This document shows, in pieces, positions 1 to 7,445 of a stretch of DNA of 8,708 bases. A program made the position numbers and the translations under genes. Each line of letters opens with the position of its first letter. Positions within the stretch are counted from its first letter, which is position 1. This DNA is from Planctomycetia bacterium. GTDB lineage: Bacteria > Planctomycetota > UBA11346. The notes under the pieces are model-generated. The model did no database searches, was not told the DNA's origin, and saw only the letters and a program-made list of their open reading frames with translations. Where the stretch lies: NCBI GenBank assembly GCA_005801395.1, contig SYDV01000245.1:1-8708 (forward strand), read 5' to 3'.

Positions 1-236
1 CTGGAGGGAAAAAATTCGCTGATGTTATCGGATTAAAGGAAGTCATGTTGTCACAAAAAAATCAATTTGCCCGCGCTTTGACTGAACGTTTGCTCAGTTA
101 TAGTTGCGGTCGTCGCGTAGAGCCACTCGATCGCTCAGAGGTTGATGCCCTCGTCAGACAATTAGCCAGTCGAAAATATGGCTTCCGTGACCTAATTGAA
201 CTCGTCGTAACGAGCCCATTTTTCCTGCGTAAATAA
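1..236 (+). CDS. C-terminal fragment of a DUF1585-type planctomycete protein (DUF1592/1588/1585 family)
   Basis: The reading frame is open from the left edge (first full codon at base 3) to a TAA at 234-236, so this is the 3' end of a longer gene. About 77 residues are visible. The pattern Gln-Phe-Ala-Arg-Ala-Leu-Thr-Glu-Arg-Leu-Leu-Ser-Tyr, then Cys-Gly-Arg-Arg-Val-Glu, an Asp-Arg pair, and the ending Thr-Ser-Pro-Phe-Phe-Leu-Arg-Lys resembles the DUF1585 C-terminus of large secreted planctomycete proteins. Those proteins usually also carry DUF1587, DUF1592, DUF1588 and often a cytochrome c-like domain. The ATG at 45 is internal and not a real start, because family similarity continues upstream of it. 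The biochemical role of the family is poorly defined; a periplasmic or envelope location is inferred from relatives. The family call rests on motif recall, not a search. Confidence 0.75.
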   Translation, partial: GGKKFADVIGLKEVMLSQKNQFARALTERLLSYSCGRRVEPLDRSEVDALVRQLASRKYGFRDLIELVVTSPFFLRK

Positions 237-248
237 ATTAACTTATGG

Positions 249-286
249 AAAAAAAGCGCGAGTCGGATTTACGGTAGCTAACGCGC
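249..286 (-). terminator. possible terminator between convergent genes
   Basis: Read on the minus strand just after the TAG stop of the beta-propeller gene, GCGCG (282-286) can pair with CGCGC (256-260), and a run of seven T follows (249-255). The stem is only 5 bp and the loop is 21 nt, so this is a weak intrinsic terminator at best. On the plus strand the same stem is followed by a T-rich stretch starting CTATTTCTTT, so it might also serve the upstream plus-strand gene. Confidence 0.35.
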
Positions 287-1570
287 CTATTTCTTTCCCA
301 CGGCAATCAACGAACTAAATGTCCGTAAATACATACGACTACCCGCGACAGCTGGGCTAGCGAATGAGCCTTCACCTAATTGCGACACGCCCAACGGTTT
401 GAATTTGTCAGCGGCAGCAAACGCAGCTACTTCGCCACGTTTGGAAATAATATAAATTCGATCACCAACCAAGACTGGTGAACCGTAAAATGCACCAACG
501 CCTAATGTTTCACGCCACACATCTTTTCCCGTTGCGGCATCAATACACACGGCAATTCCACCATCGGTGACAAAGAAAATATGTTGACCAACGGGCAATA
601 AACAGGGCACATAAGGAATGCCGGTAATTAATCGCCAAACTTCCGTGGGTTTGCCGCCAACTTTTTCAGGTGGCTTGGTTGCAATGATAGAAACGCCTTT
701 GCCCCCCTGTCCATCACCAGCAATAAATAATCCACCTGCCATAATGGGTGAGCCAACGCAGCGTTGCTTAAAAATATCCGCCTGCTCCCACATGACCTTA
801 CCTGAAGTGACATCTATTCCGTAAATTCCATGTAAGGTGCTGATGAGTCCTAATATTGGGGAAGTAGCACTCGGATCCAATAAACACGGTGTTGCTGCGG
901 ACATTTTGCCCGACGTTCGCGGAGTGCGCCACCGTTCTTTGCCGGTAGTGGCATCTAAAGCAATAACATAGCTGTCCGATGGACCATCATGTTCAAACGG
1001 TAAAATAACTTGGTTACCAACCACAATAGGCGAAGCGCCAGCGCCGTGTTGCGCTGTAAATGCCCCTAAATCAAAAGACCACGCCATTTTTCCATCATGC
1101 GTAAAAGCCTGCATGATGGAGCCATCGGGACCAAACCACACGACATACACATGCTTGGCATCAACCGCAGGCGAAGCCGAAGCGAAACTGTTATCAGCAT
1201 GCTGGCGGAAACTTGAACCGGCGCTCTCATGAGTCCACATAATCGCACCGCTTTGATTATCGATCCCAACCAGAAATCTTTTTCCTGATTCTTTTTCGGC
1301 ACAGGTGACGAACACCCGATTGCCCCAGACGACTGGCGAAGAATGACCTTTAGACGGCAGCGCCGTTTTCCAAAGTATGTCTTTATCACTCCAGCTCGCT
1401 GGAATATCAGCCGAGTCAGCTTGTCCCCCTCCATTTGGTCCACGAAAACGCGTCCAGGAATCTGCCGCATTCAGCAAAGTGGAAGGTAGTGCGAGGGACG
1501 CAAATAGGGATAATCCCACTAAGCTAAAACGAGTGATGGGTGATGACAGAGTGCTATTCATATTCAGCAT
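287..1570 (-). CDS. secreted PQQ-like beta-propeller repeat protein
   Basis: This 427-residue protein begins with a signal peptide: Arg14 precedes a hydrophobic core (about 16-30), with a likely cleavage after Ala35 or Ala36. The mature N-terminus reads Trp-Thr-Arg-Phe-Arg-Gly-Pro-Asn-Gly, common in planctomycete PQQ-binding-like proteins. The rest is a run of propeller blades with repeated Ser-Pro-Val/Ile-hydrophobic strands and Ala-Thr-Gly-Lys-(x)-x-Trp motifs (for example Asp-Ala-Thr-Thr-Gly-Lys-Glu-Arg-Trp and Asp-Ala-Ala-Thr-Gly-Lys-Asp-Val-Trp). This is the fold of quinoprotein dehydrogenases and of BamB. I see no proof that it binds PQQ or has enzyme activity; it may be a binding or scaffold protein outside the cytoplasm. 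The start at 1570 is supported by GAGG at 1580-1583, 9 nt upstream; the Met three codons later is too far from it. It lies 79 bp downstream of glgA on the same strand, probably a separate unit. Confidence 0.85.
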   Translation of the reverse strand: MLNMNSTLSSPITRFSLVGLSLFASLALPSTLLNAADSWTRFRGPNGGGQADSADIPASWSDKDILWKTALPSKGHSSPVVWGNRVFVTCAEKESGKRFLVGIDNQSGAIMWTHESAGSSFRQHADNSFASASPAVDAKHVYVVWFGPDGSIMQAFTHDGKMAWSFDLGAFTAQHGAGASPIVVGNQVILPFEHDGPSDSYVIALDATTGKERWRTPRTSGKMSAATPCLLDPSATSPILGLISTLHGIYGIDVTSGKVMWEQADIFKQRCVGSPIMAGGLFIAGDGQGGKGVSIIATKPPEKVGGKPTEVWRLITGIPYVPCLLPVGQHIFFVTDGGIAVCIDAATGKDVWRETLGVGAFYGSPVLVGDRIYIISKRGEVAAFAAADKFKPLGVSQLGEGSFASPAVAGSRMYLRTFSSLIAVGKK

Positions 1571-1579
1571 AGATAAAAT

Positions 1580-1583
1580 CCTC
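1580..1583 (-). promoter_or_regulatory. ribosome binding site of the beta-propeller gene
   Basis: GAGG on the minus strand lies 9 nt before the ATG at 1568-1570. It is one of the few clear Shine-Dalgarno-like sites in the window and decides between two nearby in-frame ATGs. Confidence 0.55.
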
Positions 1584-1649
1584 GTGCAATTGACCTACGT
1601 ACTACTGACGAGCAATCGTCTTGTTGTCCCGTGACGAGAAAAAAAATAA

Positions 1650-3113
1650 TTATGCGACGACGGCCATCGACAAATACAGTTCTTCATATTGTTTAGCCAC
1701 GGTTTCCCAGCTGTTGTCAGCCTTCATACCGCGTTGCATGGCGGCCTTCCACTGCGCGGGGAAGTGTTCAAATAAACCAAGAGCGCGATCTAGGACGCTG
1801 CTAAAATGGCCGAGGTCAACTGGACCGAAATCAAAACCATTACCATCGCCACTCGCGACATCGCGTACGGTATCTGCCAAGCCACCAGTGTGGCGAACTA
1901 ATGGCAAGGTACCATAACGCAGAGAGTATAATTGCGTCAATCCACATGGTTCCGTGCGACTAGGCATTAAAAACAAATCCGAGCCGGCACTAATTCGGTG
2001 AGCGAGCGCTTCGTTGTAGCCATACCAAGCATAAACCCAGCCAGGGTGTTTTTCCTGCAATTGTTTGAGACGATATTCTAAACCCGCATCACCACTGCCG
2101 AGCACGACCAATTGCATACGACCGGATAAAATATACGGCTCGACGGCTTCTATAATTAAGTCGATACCTTTTTGTTCAACTAATCGACTAACAACCGATA
2201 CCACGCAGGCTTTTTTCTCCGGCAATAAGCCGGTTTCGATGCGCAATTTATCACGGCAGGTTTTCTTGCCTGCCATTTTTTTTGCGTCGTAAAACGCGGG
2301 CAATGCCGTATCGGATGCCGGATCCCAGGCCGCATTATCAATACCATTCGTTATGCCACTGAGTTTATAGGCGTGCCCACGAACAACCGCTTCTAAACCA
2401 AAAGCAAATTCCGCTTGTTGGATTTCTTCCGCGTAGCGTTTACTAACAGTGGTGACGCGATCAGCAAAAACGATGCCTGCCTTTAATAAATTAAGGCGAC
2501 CGTAGTGCTCTAAATGTAATGGGTTAAACAACGACCAATCAAGGCCAGTCAATTGCATATCGAAATGCCAGAACGCGCCTTGGTAAGCAATATTATGAAT
2601 GGTAAACACCGAACGTGTGGCTGGCAATGAACGATTAAATCCGCGTTCAAGCAACGGTGGAATTAATCCTGTTTGCCAATCATGTGCATGAACGATGTGC
2701 GGCGTCCAACCAAGATAGCCAGGTAATGCCAAAACACCTTTACTAAAAACGGCAAAACGACGCGCGTTATCTTCGTAATCGGTATTGGGATTGGGGCCGT
2801 AAATGCCTTCACGGTCAAACAATTCATTACAAGCCAACAGGTACACCGGCACGCCATCAATGGTCACGGAGCCAACCCCAATGCGATGATCGACGCCACC
2901 GGCTTCAATCACCATACTGTGTTGGCCCCATGTCAGACCCAATTTTTCTGCCGCAGCGATGGCCTTGCGATAGCCGGGAATCACTACGCGGACGTCATGA
3001 CCAATGCGACGCAAGGCTGCGGGAAGGGCTCCCGTGACGTCGGCTAAACCTCCTGTTTTGACTAAAGGAACCATTTCACTGGCGGCGTGAAGCATGCGAA
3101 GCGGATAAACCAT
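1650..3113 (-). CDS. glgA: glycogen synthase (ADP-glucose alpha-1,4-glucosyltransferase, GT5)
   Basis: GlgA adds glucose from ADP-glucose to the non-reducing end of a growing alpha-1,4-glucan in the cytoplasm. From the Met at 3113 the protein is 487 residues, close to the usual 475-490 for bacterial GlgA. The N-terminal GT5 domain has Lys19-Thr-Gly-Gly-Leu (the K-x-G-G-L ADP-glucose motif) and His-Ala-His-Asp-Trp at about 142-146. The C-terminal domain has Ser309-Arg310-Leu-Val-Glu-Gln-Lys315, matching the conserved Arg/Lys pair, and Glu388-Pro-Cys-Gly-Leu with the catalytic-site Glu, followed by His-Thr-Gly-Gly-Leu-Ala-Asp-Thr-Val. The open frame extends to 3230, but the extra 39 residues are basic and unlike the family, which starts near Met-Leu-His-Ala-Ala-Ser-Glu-Met; 3113 is therefore preferred. 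No other glycogen gene is adjacent. It is divergent from miaB. Confidence 0.93.
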   Translation of the reverse strand: MVYPLRMLHAASEMVPLVKTGGLADVTGALPAALRRIGHDVRVVIPGYRKAIAAAEKLGLTWGQHSMVIEAGGVDHRIGVGSVTIDGVPVYLLACNELFDREGIYGPNPNTDYEDNARRFAVFSKGVLALPGYLGWTPHIVHAHDWQTGLIPPLLERGFNRSLPATRSVFTIHNIAYQGAFWHFDMQLTGLDWSLFNPLHLEHYGRLNLLKAGIVFADRVTTVSKRYAEEIQQAEFAFGLEAVVRGHAYKLSGITNGIDNAAWDPASDTALPAFYDAKKMAGKKTCRDKLRIETGLLPEKKACVVSVVSRLVEQKGIDLIIEAVEPYILSGRMQLVVLGSGDAGLEYRLKQLQEKHPGWVYAWYGYNEALAHRISAGSDLFLMPSRTEPCGLTQLYSLRYGTLPLVRHTGGLADTVRDVASGDGNGFDFGPVDLGHFSSVLDRALGLFEHFPAQWKAAMQRGMKADNSWETVAKQYEELYLSMAVVA

Positions 3114-3247
3114 GATGAACCGATCCCAAAAACGACGTTGTCTGTGTCTTGCGTACCCGATGATGCGACAGGCGGCAAGCAGCCTTTGCTGAGCCTTTCG
3201 GGCGACCGTGCGTTGCGGGATTTTCCGCACGACTACAGTCCCCGCCC
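3114..3247. promoter_or_regulatory. divergent promoter/leader region between glgA and miaB
   Basis: This 134-bp stretch lies between the preferred glgA start and the miaB start and should hold both promoters. No strong -35/-10 pair is evident. Two small hairpins can be drawn on the plus strand. One has CAGC (3180-3183) pairing with GCTG (3188-3191), flanked by GGC (3174-3176) and GCC (3193-3195). The other has CGTGCG (3207-3212) pairing with CGCACG (3226-3231), which ends 16 nt before the miaB ATG. Neither is followed by a T run. miaB has no obvious Shine-Dalgarno sequence. Confidence 0.4.
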
Positions 3248-4624
3248 ATGCACGAGCCTATTCCTACTATTGAGCCGTCTATCGGCACTAAATCGTCAAA
3301 GACGGTCTATATCGAAACTTTTGGCTGCCAGATGAACGTCAATGACACCGAAGTGGTGTTAGCGCGTCTCGGAGAAGCAGGTTGGACGCAGGTCGATTCC
3401 CTCGAAGCCGCCGGCTTAGTGCTCTACAATACTTGTTCAGTGCGAGATAACGCCGAAGCCAAAGTTCGTGGTCGTTTAGGACTACTCAAAGGCATGAAGC
3501 GCGCGCGACCGTCGATGCGCATTGGTATTATGGGTTGCATGGCGCAACGCGAAAAGGATGAAATTTTAAAAGCCTATCCGCACGTCGATTTAGTCGTTGG
3601 CACTGATCAATTTGTACACATGCCACAATTATTAGAACGTCTTGATGAAACCGGACGCATCGCAGCAACGGATTTCGGAGATTTTGAAGACACGATTTGG
3701 AGCGCTGAACGCTCAACCGGAATTAATGCCTTCATTTCGGTTATGCGCGGATGCAATTATAATTGCACCTATTGCGTCGTGCCATTTACCCGTGGACGTG
3801 AAAAAAGTCGACGTCCAGAACAAGTCGAAGATGAAGTGCGTAAATTAGTCGATCAAGGATTTAAACAGGTCACCTTAGTCGGCCAAACGGTAGACGCGTA
3901 TGGCAAGACGTTGGGGGATGGCACCACACTCGCTTCATTGCTTCGCCGCCTGCATGACATTAATGGGCTAAAACGTATTCGCTTTATAACCAGTCATCCC
4001 AAAGACATCACCGACGATTTATTGGATACGATGGCAGAATTGCCGCGCGTCGCCAAACACCTCCATGTACCCGTTCAATGTGGATCCGACCGTATTTTAC
4101 GCTTAATGGGTCGTCGTTACACACGCGATGATTATTTGCGCTTCGTGGACCGTGCTCGTCAACGTATGCCTAACGTAGAATTATTATCAGACTTCATCGT
4201 TGGTTTTCCGCGAGAAACCGATGAAGACTTCAAATCTACCGTTTCGATCATGGAACAAGTTCGATTCGGCGGAGCCTATGTCTTTATGTATTCCGCTCGT
4301 CCAGGAACTCCGGCGTCGCATTTAGTCGATGATATTCCAGAAGACGTTAAAAACGCTCGCTGCAATGAATTACTGCAATTGCAAATGAAGCACCAAGACG
4401 AAGCCTATGAACAACAACACGGGCAAACTCACTCGGTATTGGTCGAAGGTCCGAGCAAAAATAACGACACGATGTTACAAGGTCGTTCCATTGGAAATAT
4501 GAATATCATTTTCCCTCGCACCGATGCCTCAGGTCAATCTCGCGATCACTTGATCGGCGAGTTAGCGAATGTGCGCATTGAACGCAATACCAGGCTGACC
4601 TTATTTGGCGACCTCGCGAATTAA
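3248..4624 (+). CDS. miaB: tRNA-2-methylthio-N6-isopentenyladenosine-37 synthase (radical SAM methylthiotransferase)
   Basis: MiaB methylthiolates i6A37 in tRNAs that read U-starting codons, using two [4Fe-4S] clusters and S-adenosylmethionine. The 458-residue protein has the full domain order. The N-terminal MTTase domain has Cys27 (Glu-Thr-Phe-Gly-Cys-Gln-Met-Asn), Cys63 (Asn-Thr-Cys-Ser-Val-Arg) and Cys97 (Gly-Cys-Met-Ala-Gln). The radical SAM motif C-x3-C-x2-C is Cys169, Cys173 and Cys176 in Arg-Gly-Cys-Asn-Tyr-Asn-Cys-Thr-Tyr-Cys. A C-terminal TRAM domain covers roughly 393-455. The Gln-Met-Asn after Cys27 and the absence of RimO- or MtaB-type signatures favour MiaB within this family. 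The ATG at 3248 gives a short leader before the conserved Val-Tyr-Ile-Glu-Thr strand. The aminotransferase gene follows after 51 bp, so co-transcription with it and truD is plausible. Confidence 0.93.
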   Translation: MHEPIPTIEPSIGTKSSKTVYIETFGCQMNVNDTEVVLARLGEAGWTQVDSLEAAGLVLYNTCSVRDNAEAKVRGRLGLLKGMKRARPSMRIGIMGCMAQREKDEILKAYPHVDLVVGTDQFVHMPQLLERLDETGRIAATDFGDFEDTIWSAERSTGINAFISVMRGCNYNCTYCVVPFTRGREKSRRPEQVEDEVRKLVDQGFKQVTLVGQTVDAYGKTLGDGTTLASLLRRLHDINGLKRIRFITSHPKDITDDLLDTMAELPRVAKHLHVPVQCGSDRILRLMGRRYTRDDYLRFVDRARQRMPNVELLSDFIVGFPRETDEDFKSTVSIMEQVRFGGAYVFMYSARPGTPASHLVDDIPEDVKNARCNELLQLQMKHQDEAYEQQHGQTHSVLVEGPSKNNDTMLQGRSIGNMNIIFPRTDASGQSRDHLIGELANVRIERNTRLTLFGDLAN

Positions 4625-4675
4625 CCTAATTTGACCTTCGATGAACGATTTTAAACGCACGGAAAAACACACAGT

Positions 4676-5542
4676 ATGTCGGACGATTATTTTGCCGTTA
4701 ATGGTCGAGTGGTACCTGCCGCTCAAGCTCATATCAGCGTCCTTGATTTAGGCTTCTTACGTGGCGTAGGTGCCTTTGAAACGCTGCGAACTTATCAAAA
4801 ACATCCACATGCAATCGGCCCTCATTTACAACGGCTGTGGGAATCAGCGGCATCTTTTGGCGTTGCCCCGTGTTTTAGCGAACAAGAGCTACGCCGCATT
4901 ATTAGCGAAATCTTACGCCAAAGCGGCCATGACGATTTACGCGTAAATCTGATCGTCACTCCTGGGACGCATACCTCCGGAGTATTTGGTGCTGAATCAC
5001 CGACTTGGGTTGTCATTGCACGAGACGTGCATGCACCAAATCCCACTTGTTACACGGTCGGTGTCAGCGCAATTACCTTTGAAGCAACCCGCCATTTACC
5101 GATGCTGAAGACGACCAATTATTTAGTCGGAAAAACTGGACTTGCGCAAGCCGAAGCCGTTGGTGCGCACGAAGCCTTTTATGTCAGTCCAGAAGGTTAC
5201 GTTACCGAAGGTGTTACCAGTAATGTATTAGTCGTACAGGGCGGTCGCATTATGACTCCCGTGGATGATTGTTTGCCAGGAATTACCAAAGGCGGAATTC
5301 GCCCGCTAGCTGAGGCCGCCGGATTAGAATGGTATCAATGTAATATTACCCGCGACTCACTCTACACCGCAGATGAAGTCTGGATTACCAGCGCGGTAAG
5401 AGAACTGATGCCCATCGTTAAAGTTGATAACCGTCTAATTGTTGACGGACGCGTTGGACCATGGGCTAAACGATTGCTGGCCGAATATCGTGCGACCTGC
5501 ATTGCTGATTCGTTACGCGATGCGACCCAGAAACCAACATGA
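4676..5542 (+). CDS. fold-type IV PLP aminotransferase (branched-chain / D-amino-acid transaminase / ADC lyase family)
   Basis: This 288-residue protein belongs to class IV aminotransferases. Visible marks are Arg29-Gly in the early Gly-Phe-Leu-Arg-Gly-Val-Gly-Ala-Phe-Glu-Thr-Leu-Arg segment, the PLP Schiff-base lysine Lys145 in Leu-Lys-Thr-Thr-Asn-Tyr-Leu, Glu178 in Val-Thr-Glu-Gly-Val-Thr-Ser-Asn (the residue that hydrogen-bonds the pyridine nitrogen), and Thr-Ser-Ala-Val-Arg-Glu-Leu-Met-Pro-Ile at about 238-247 in the phosphate-binding region. Length and spacing fit D-alanine transaminase and short IlvE-like enzymes. The sequence alone does not separate IlvE, Dat and PabC activities, so no gene symbol is given. 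The start has only a weak purine stretch (ACGGAAAA) upstream. Its last bases overlap the truD start as ATGA (5539-5542), which implies translational coupling. Confidence 0.85.
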   Translation: MSDDYFAVNGRVVPAAQAHISVLDLGFLRGVGAFETLRTYQKHPHAIGPHLQRLWESAASFGVAPCFSEQELRRIISEILRQSGHDDLRVNLIVTPGTHTSGVFGAESPTWVVIARDVHAPNPTCYTVGVSAITFEATRHLPMLKTTNYLVGKTGLAQAEAVGAHEAFYVSPEGYVTEGVTSNVLVVQGGRIMTPVDDCLPGITKGGIRPLAEAAGLEWYQCNITRDSLYTADEVWITSAVRELMPIVKVDNRLIVDGRVGPWAKRLLAEYRATCIADSLRDATQKPT

Positions 5543-6723
5543 ACTCGACCGCCGCCAACACCACCTCAAACAATTTACGAGCCACCCTTTTACCCGGTAG
5601 TCCACATTTTATCGTCACCGAAGAACCTGTTTATCAGCCAAGTGGTGCAGGCGAACATCTCTTCGTAGAAATAGAAAAAGAAAACCTTACCACCGATCAG
5701 GTCGCTGATGCGCTAGCAAAAGTATGCGGGCGTAAGTCACGCGATGTCGGTTATGCTGGGCGAAAAGATCGCCACGCCATTACGCGCCAATGGTTCAGTG
5801 TCCATTTTGGTGATGCCGCTGGTTTAGAACACCTAGCCGAACAATTACCACTGGGCCGGATGCAGGTGCACACCGTTTCGCGCCACAGTAATAAATTACG
5901 TTTAGGGCACTTGTTAGGCAATACGTTTGCTCTGGCCATCGCGCATGCTCCAGCCGATTTAAGCGAACGATTAGCTCAACTGGCCCACCAGGGCATTCGA
6001 AATGCTTATGGCCAACAGCGTTTTGGTATTGCCGGTGCAAATCTAATCGTCGCACAAGCATGGGGCAGCGGCGATATTAATACGGCCATCGCACGATTAA
6101 TTGATCCTCTTGGACATTGGAAATGGGGCGATGAATTACCTGGCGGGTTTCGCCACGGCCCCGAAGGCCAAGTGTTAGGTGCATTACGTCGAAATGCCGA
6201 ACCAGCTAAAGCGCTCCACGCTGGTGGTGATCAATTACGTAAATTTATCGCCTCCGCAGCTCAAAGTGCCATTTTTAATGCTGTATTAACCGCTCGTGAA
6301 ACCGCCGGATTATTGCACACGTTTCGCGTTGGCGATGTCGGTTGCACAGCATTTGGTGCACCATTCCTATTAACCGCAGACGCGCTAAGCGAAACCAATC
6401 AACGAGCCGCCCCTGGGGTATTCGATGCTTTTACCACTGGACCCATGCCTGGCTCACAACGGCCAAGTCCTGAACCAGCAATCGAAGCAGAAGAACGGGC
6501 ATGGTCAGCAGTAACCAACATGGACTGGTCCTGGTTTATGCCCGAAGGTGTTTTTGCCAGCCCAGGCGAACGCCGACCATTAATCGTGCCATTCCGCGCG
6601 ACACCAAATTTACGCACTGACGGTGATAAAATTTGGCTGTCCTTTTCCTTACCCGCAGGCGCTTACGCGACGATGGTGTTGGAACAATTAGGTATCAACA
6701 TTCCAGATGACCGACGCGGATAA
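5539..6723 (+). CDS. truD: tRNA pseudouridine(13) synthase TruD
   Basis: TruD isomerises U13 of certain tRNAs to pseudouridine. The 394-residue protein has the family's catalytic motif Gly-Tyr-Ala-Gly-Arg-Lys-Asp-Arg-His-Ala at 71-80, with Asp77 as the expected nucleophile. It also has the early Phe-Ile-Val-Thr-Glu-Glu-Pro strand, Leu-Gly-Asn-Thr-Phe (126-130), Asn-Ala-Tyr-Gly-Gln-Gln-Arg-Phe-Gly (the counterpart of the usual Asn-Tyr-Phe-Gly-x-Gln-Arg-Phe-Gly), and the C-terminal Phe-Ser-Leu-Pro-Ala-Gly-Ala-Tyr-Ala-Thr-Met-Val-Leu. It is somewhat longer than the E. coli enzyme (349 aa), with the extra length spread through the middle TRUD insertion domain and a polar N-terminal tail of about 14 residues. 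The start codon sits in an ATGA overlap with the aminotransferase stop. It converges on mreD with a 27-bp gap that shows no clear terminator. Confidence 0.92.
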   Translation: MNSTAANTTSNNLRATLLPGSPHFIVTEEPVYQPSGAGEHLFVEIEKENLTTDQVADALAKVCGRKSRDVGYAGRKDRHAITRQWFSVHFGDAAGLEHLAEQLPLGRMQVHTVSRHSNKLRLGHLLGNTFALAIAHAPADLSERLAQLAHQGIRNAYGQQRFGIAGANLIVAQAWGSGDINTAIARLIDPLGHWKWGDELPGGFRHGPEGQVLGALRRNAEPAKALHAGGDQLRKFIASAAQSAIFNAVLTARETAGLLHTFRVGDVGCTAFGAPFLLTADALSETNQRAAPGVFDAFTTGPMPGSQRPSPEPAIEAEERAWSAVTNMDWSWFMPEGVFASPGERRPLIVPFRATPNLRTDGDKIWLSFSLPAGAYATMVLEQLGINIPDDRRG

Positions 6724-6750
6724 CCTTACCTAAAAACCCTTTAATGATAC

Positions 6751-7224
6751 TTAGGCCCCGCCCTTACCGACCGGCTGTAAGACCTCGGGTAATCCTTTTA
6801 ATAACCACCCAAACGCGACGGCAACCATAGCTGTGCCCATAGCTGAAAAGATCATATTCCAACCACTTCCGTCACCGAAACCGGCAATCCAACCGTCACA
6901 TAAATGGACTAACATGGTTGCGATAAATGCCCAGGATGCCCAGCCGGTCATGCGTGAGCGAAAAATTAAACTACGGATAGGTAAATAAATAATGGCTAGG
7001 GTTATAAACGTTAGCGCATGAAAAACGACGGAACCTGGATCGAAAACATCCGCAATAGTGCCAATGACCCAAGCGCGTGGAATAACGCCTTGTTGCGTTC
7101 CGTCCACCATCGCCCAAGCGGCTAAAGCCAATAATAAATTTGGCGCGGCTGGGTAGGCACCAAACCAGCTATATTGCAAAACAGCTAAAGCCGTCGCGAT
7201 GATGATGAGAACGACAAATCGCAC
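6751..7224 (-). CDS. mreD: MreD-like integral membrane protein (rod-shape determining family)
   Basis: This small hydrophobic protein of 157 residues has about five to six predicted membrane segments, near 2-20, 26-42, 49-62, 67-88, 94-115 and 124-145. It has the MreD hallmark of an Asp in a membrane loop followed by a Gly and a His-Ala-Leu segment (Ile-Ala-Asp-Val-Phe-Asp-Pro-Gly at about 57-64, then Phe-His-Ala-Leu-Thr). MreD normally works with MreC, MreB, RodA and PBP2 in the elongasome, but neither mreC nor mreB is adjacent here; upstream lies the structured RNA region. The start is GTG at 7224: the frame upstream holds TAATAA and then no ATG, GTG or TTG codon before it. No Shine-Dalgarno sequence is visible. 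Small membrane proteins diverge fast, so the family call is good but not certain. Confidence 0.7.
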   Translation of the reverse strand: MRFVVLIIIATALAVLQYSWFGAYPAAPNLLLALAAWAMVDGTQQGVIPRAWVIGTIADVFDPGSVVFHALTFITLAIIYLPIRSLIFRSRMTGWASWAFIATMLVHLCDGWIAGFGDGSGWNMIFSAMGTAMVAVAFGWLLKGLPEVLQPVGKGGA

Positions 7225-7285
7225 GCACAGGTCGTAGCGGTAATCATATGCGACGCAAAGAGGGCGATGTTATTAGAAGCGGTCT

Positions 7286-7445
7286 AAAAAACTCCCGCCA
7301 AGACCGACGCTGCGGACCAAGCGCATCCACCATACCCTGTTCAGGGCACTTAGGCGAAAATACCAAAGGAATAGCAGAGCTATTTCGAGGTGTTTTCAAC
7401 GCAGGTGGGGCGCTTGAGACCAAGTCGGTCGACGTGCGCGAGTTT
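7286..7445 (-). ncRNA. candidate rod-shaped structured RNA (6S-like?)
   Basis: The gap between mreD and the RNase H-like gene holds nested inverted repeats that fold into one long rod. Plus-strand pairs from outside in: AAACTC 7289-7294 with GAGTTT 7440-7445; CGC 7296-7298 with GCG 7436-7438; GACCGAC 7302-7308 with GTCGGTC 7424-7430; CAAGCGC 7318-7324 with GCGCTTG 7410-7416; CCACC 7327-7331 with GGTGG 7404-7408; AAAATACC 7357-7364 with GGTGTTTT 7389-7396 (one G-T pair); AATAGC 7370-7375 with GCTATT 7379-7384. A small side hairpin, CCCT 7335-7338 with AGGG 7343-7346, sits in the largest internal loop. That is about 42 nested pairs in 157 nt. Minus strand is preferred because the 3' end would be GGCGGGAG followed by six T, like an intrinsic terminator. 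The size, closing stem, asymmetric central bubble with a 3'-side hairpin, and terminal stem-loop recall 6S RNA, but I recognise no conserved 6S primary sequence. It could instead be an mreD leader. Confidence 0.6.

Noticed and set aside
1066..1470. Open frame of 134 codons on the minus strand inside the beta-propeller gene.
   Set aside because: It is an out-of-frame shadow of a clear secreted PQQ-like protein; its translation is low in complexity with no domain.
6724..6750. Bidirectional terminator between convergent truD and mreD.
   Set aside because: The 27-bp gap has an A run and a T run but no stem that I can draw.
7286..7445. Integron attC site.
   Set aside because: The structure is palindromic, but the outer arms lack the attC core consensus pair (RYYYAAC and GTTRRRY), and no integrase or cassette array is present.
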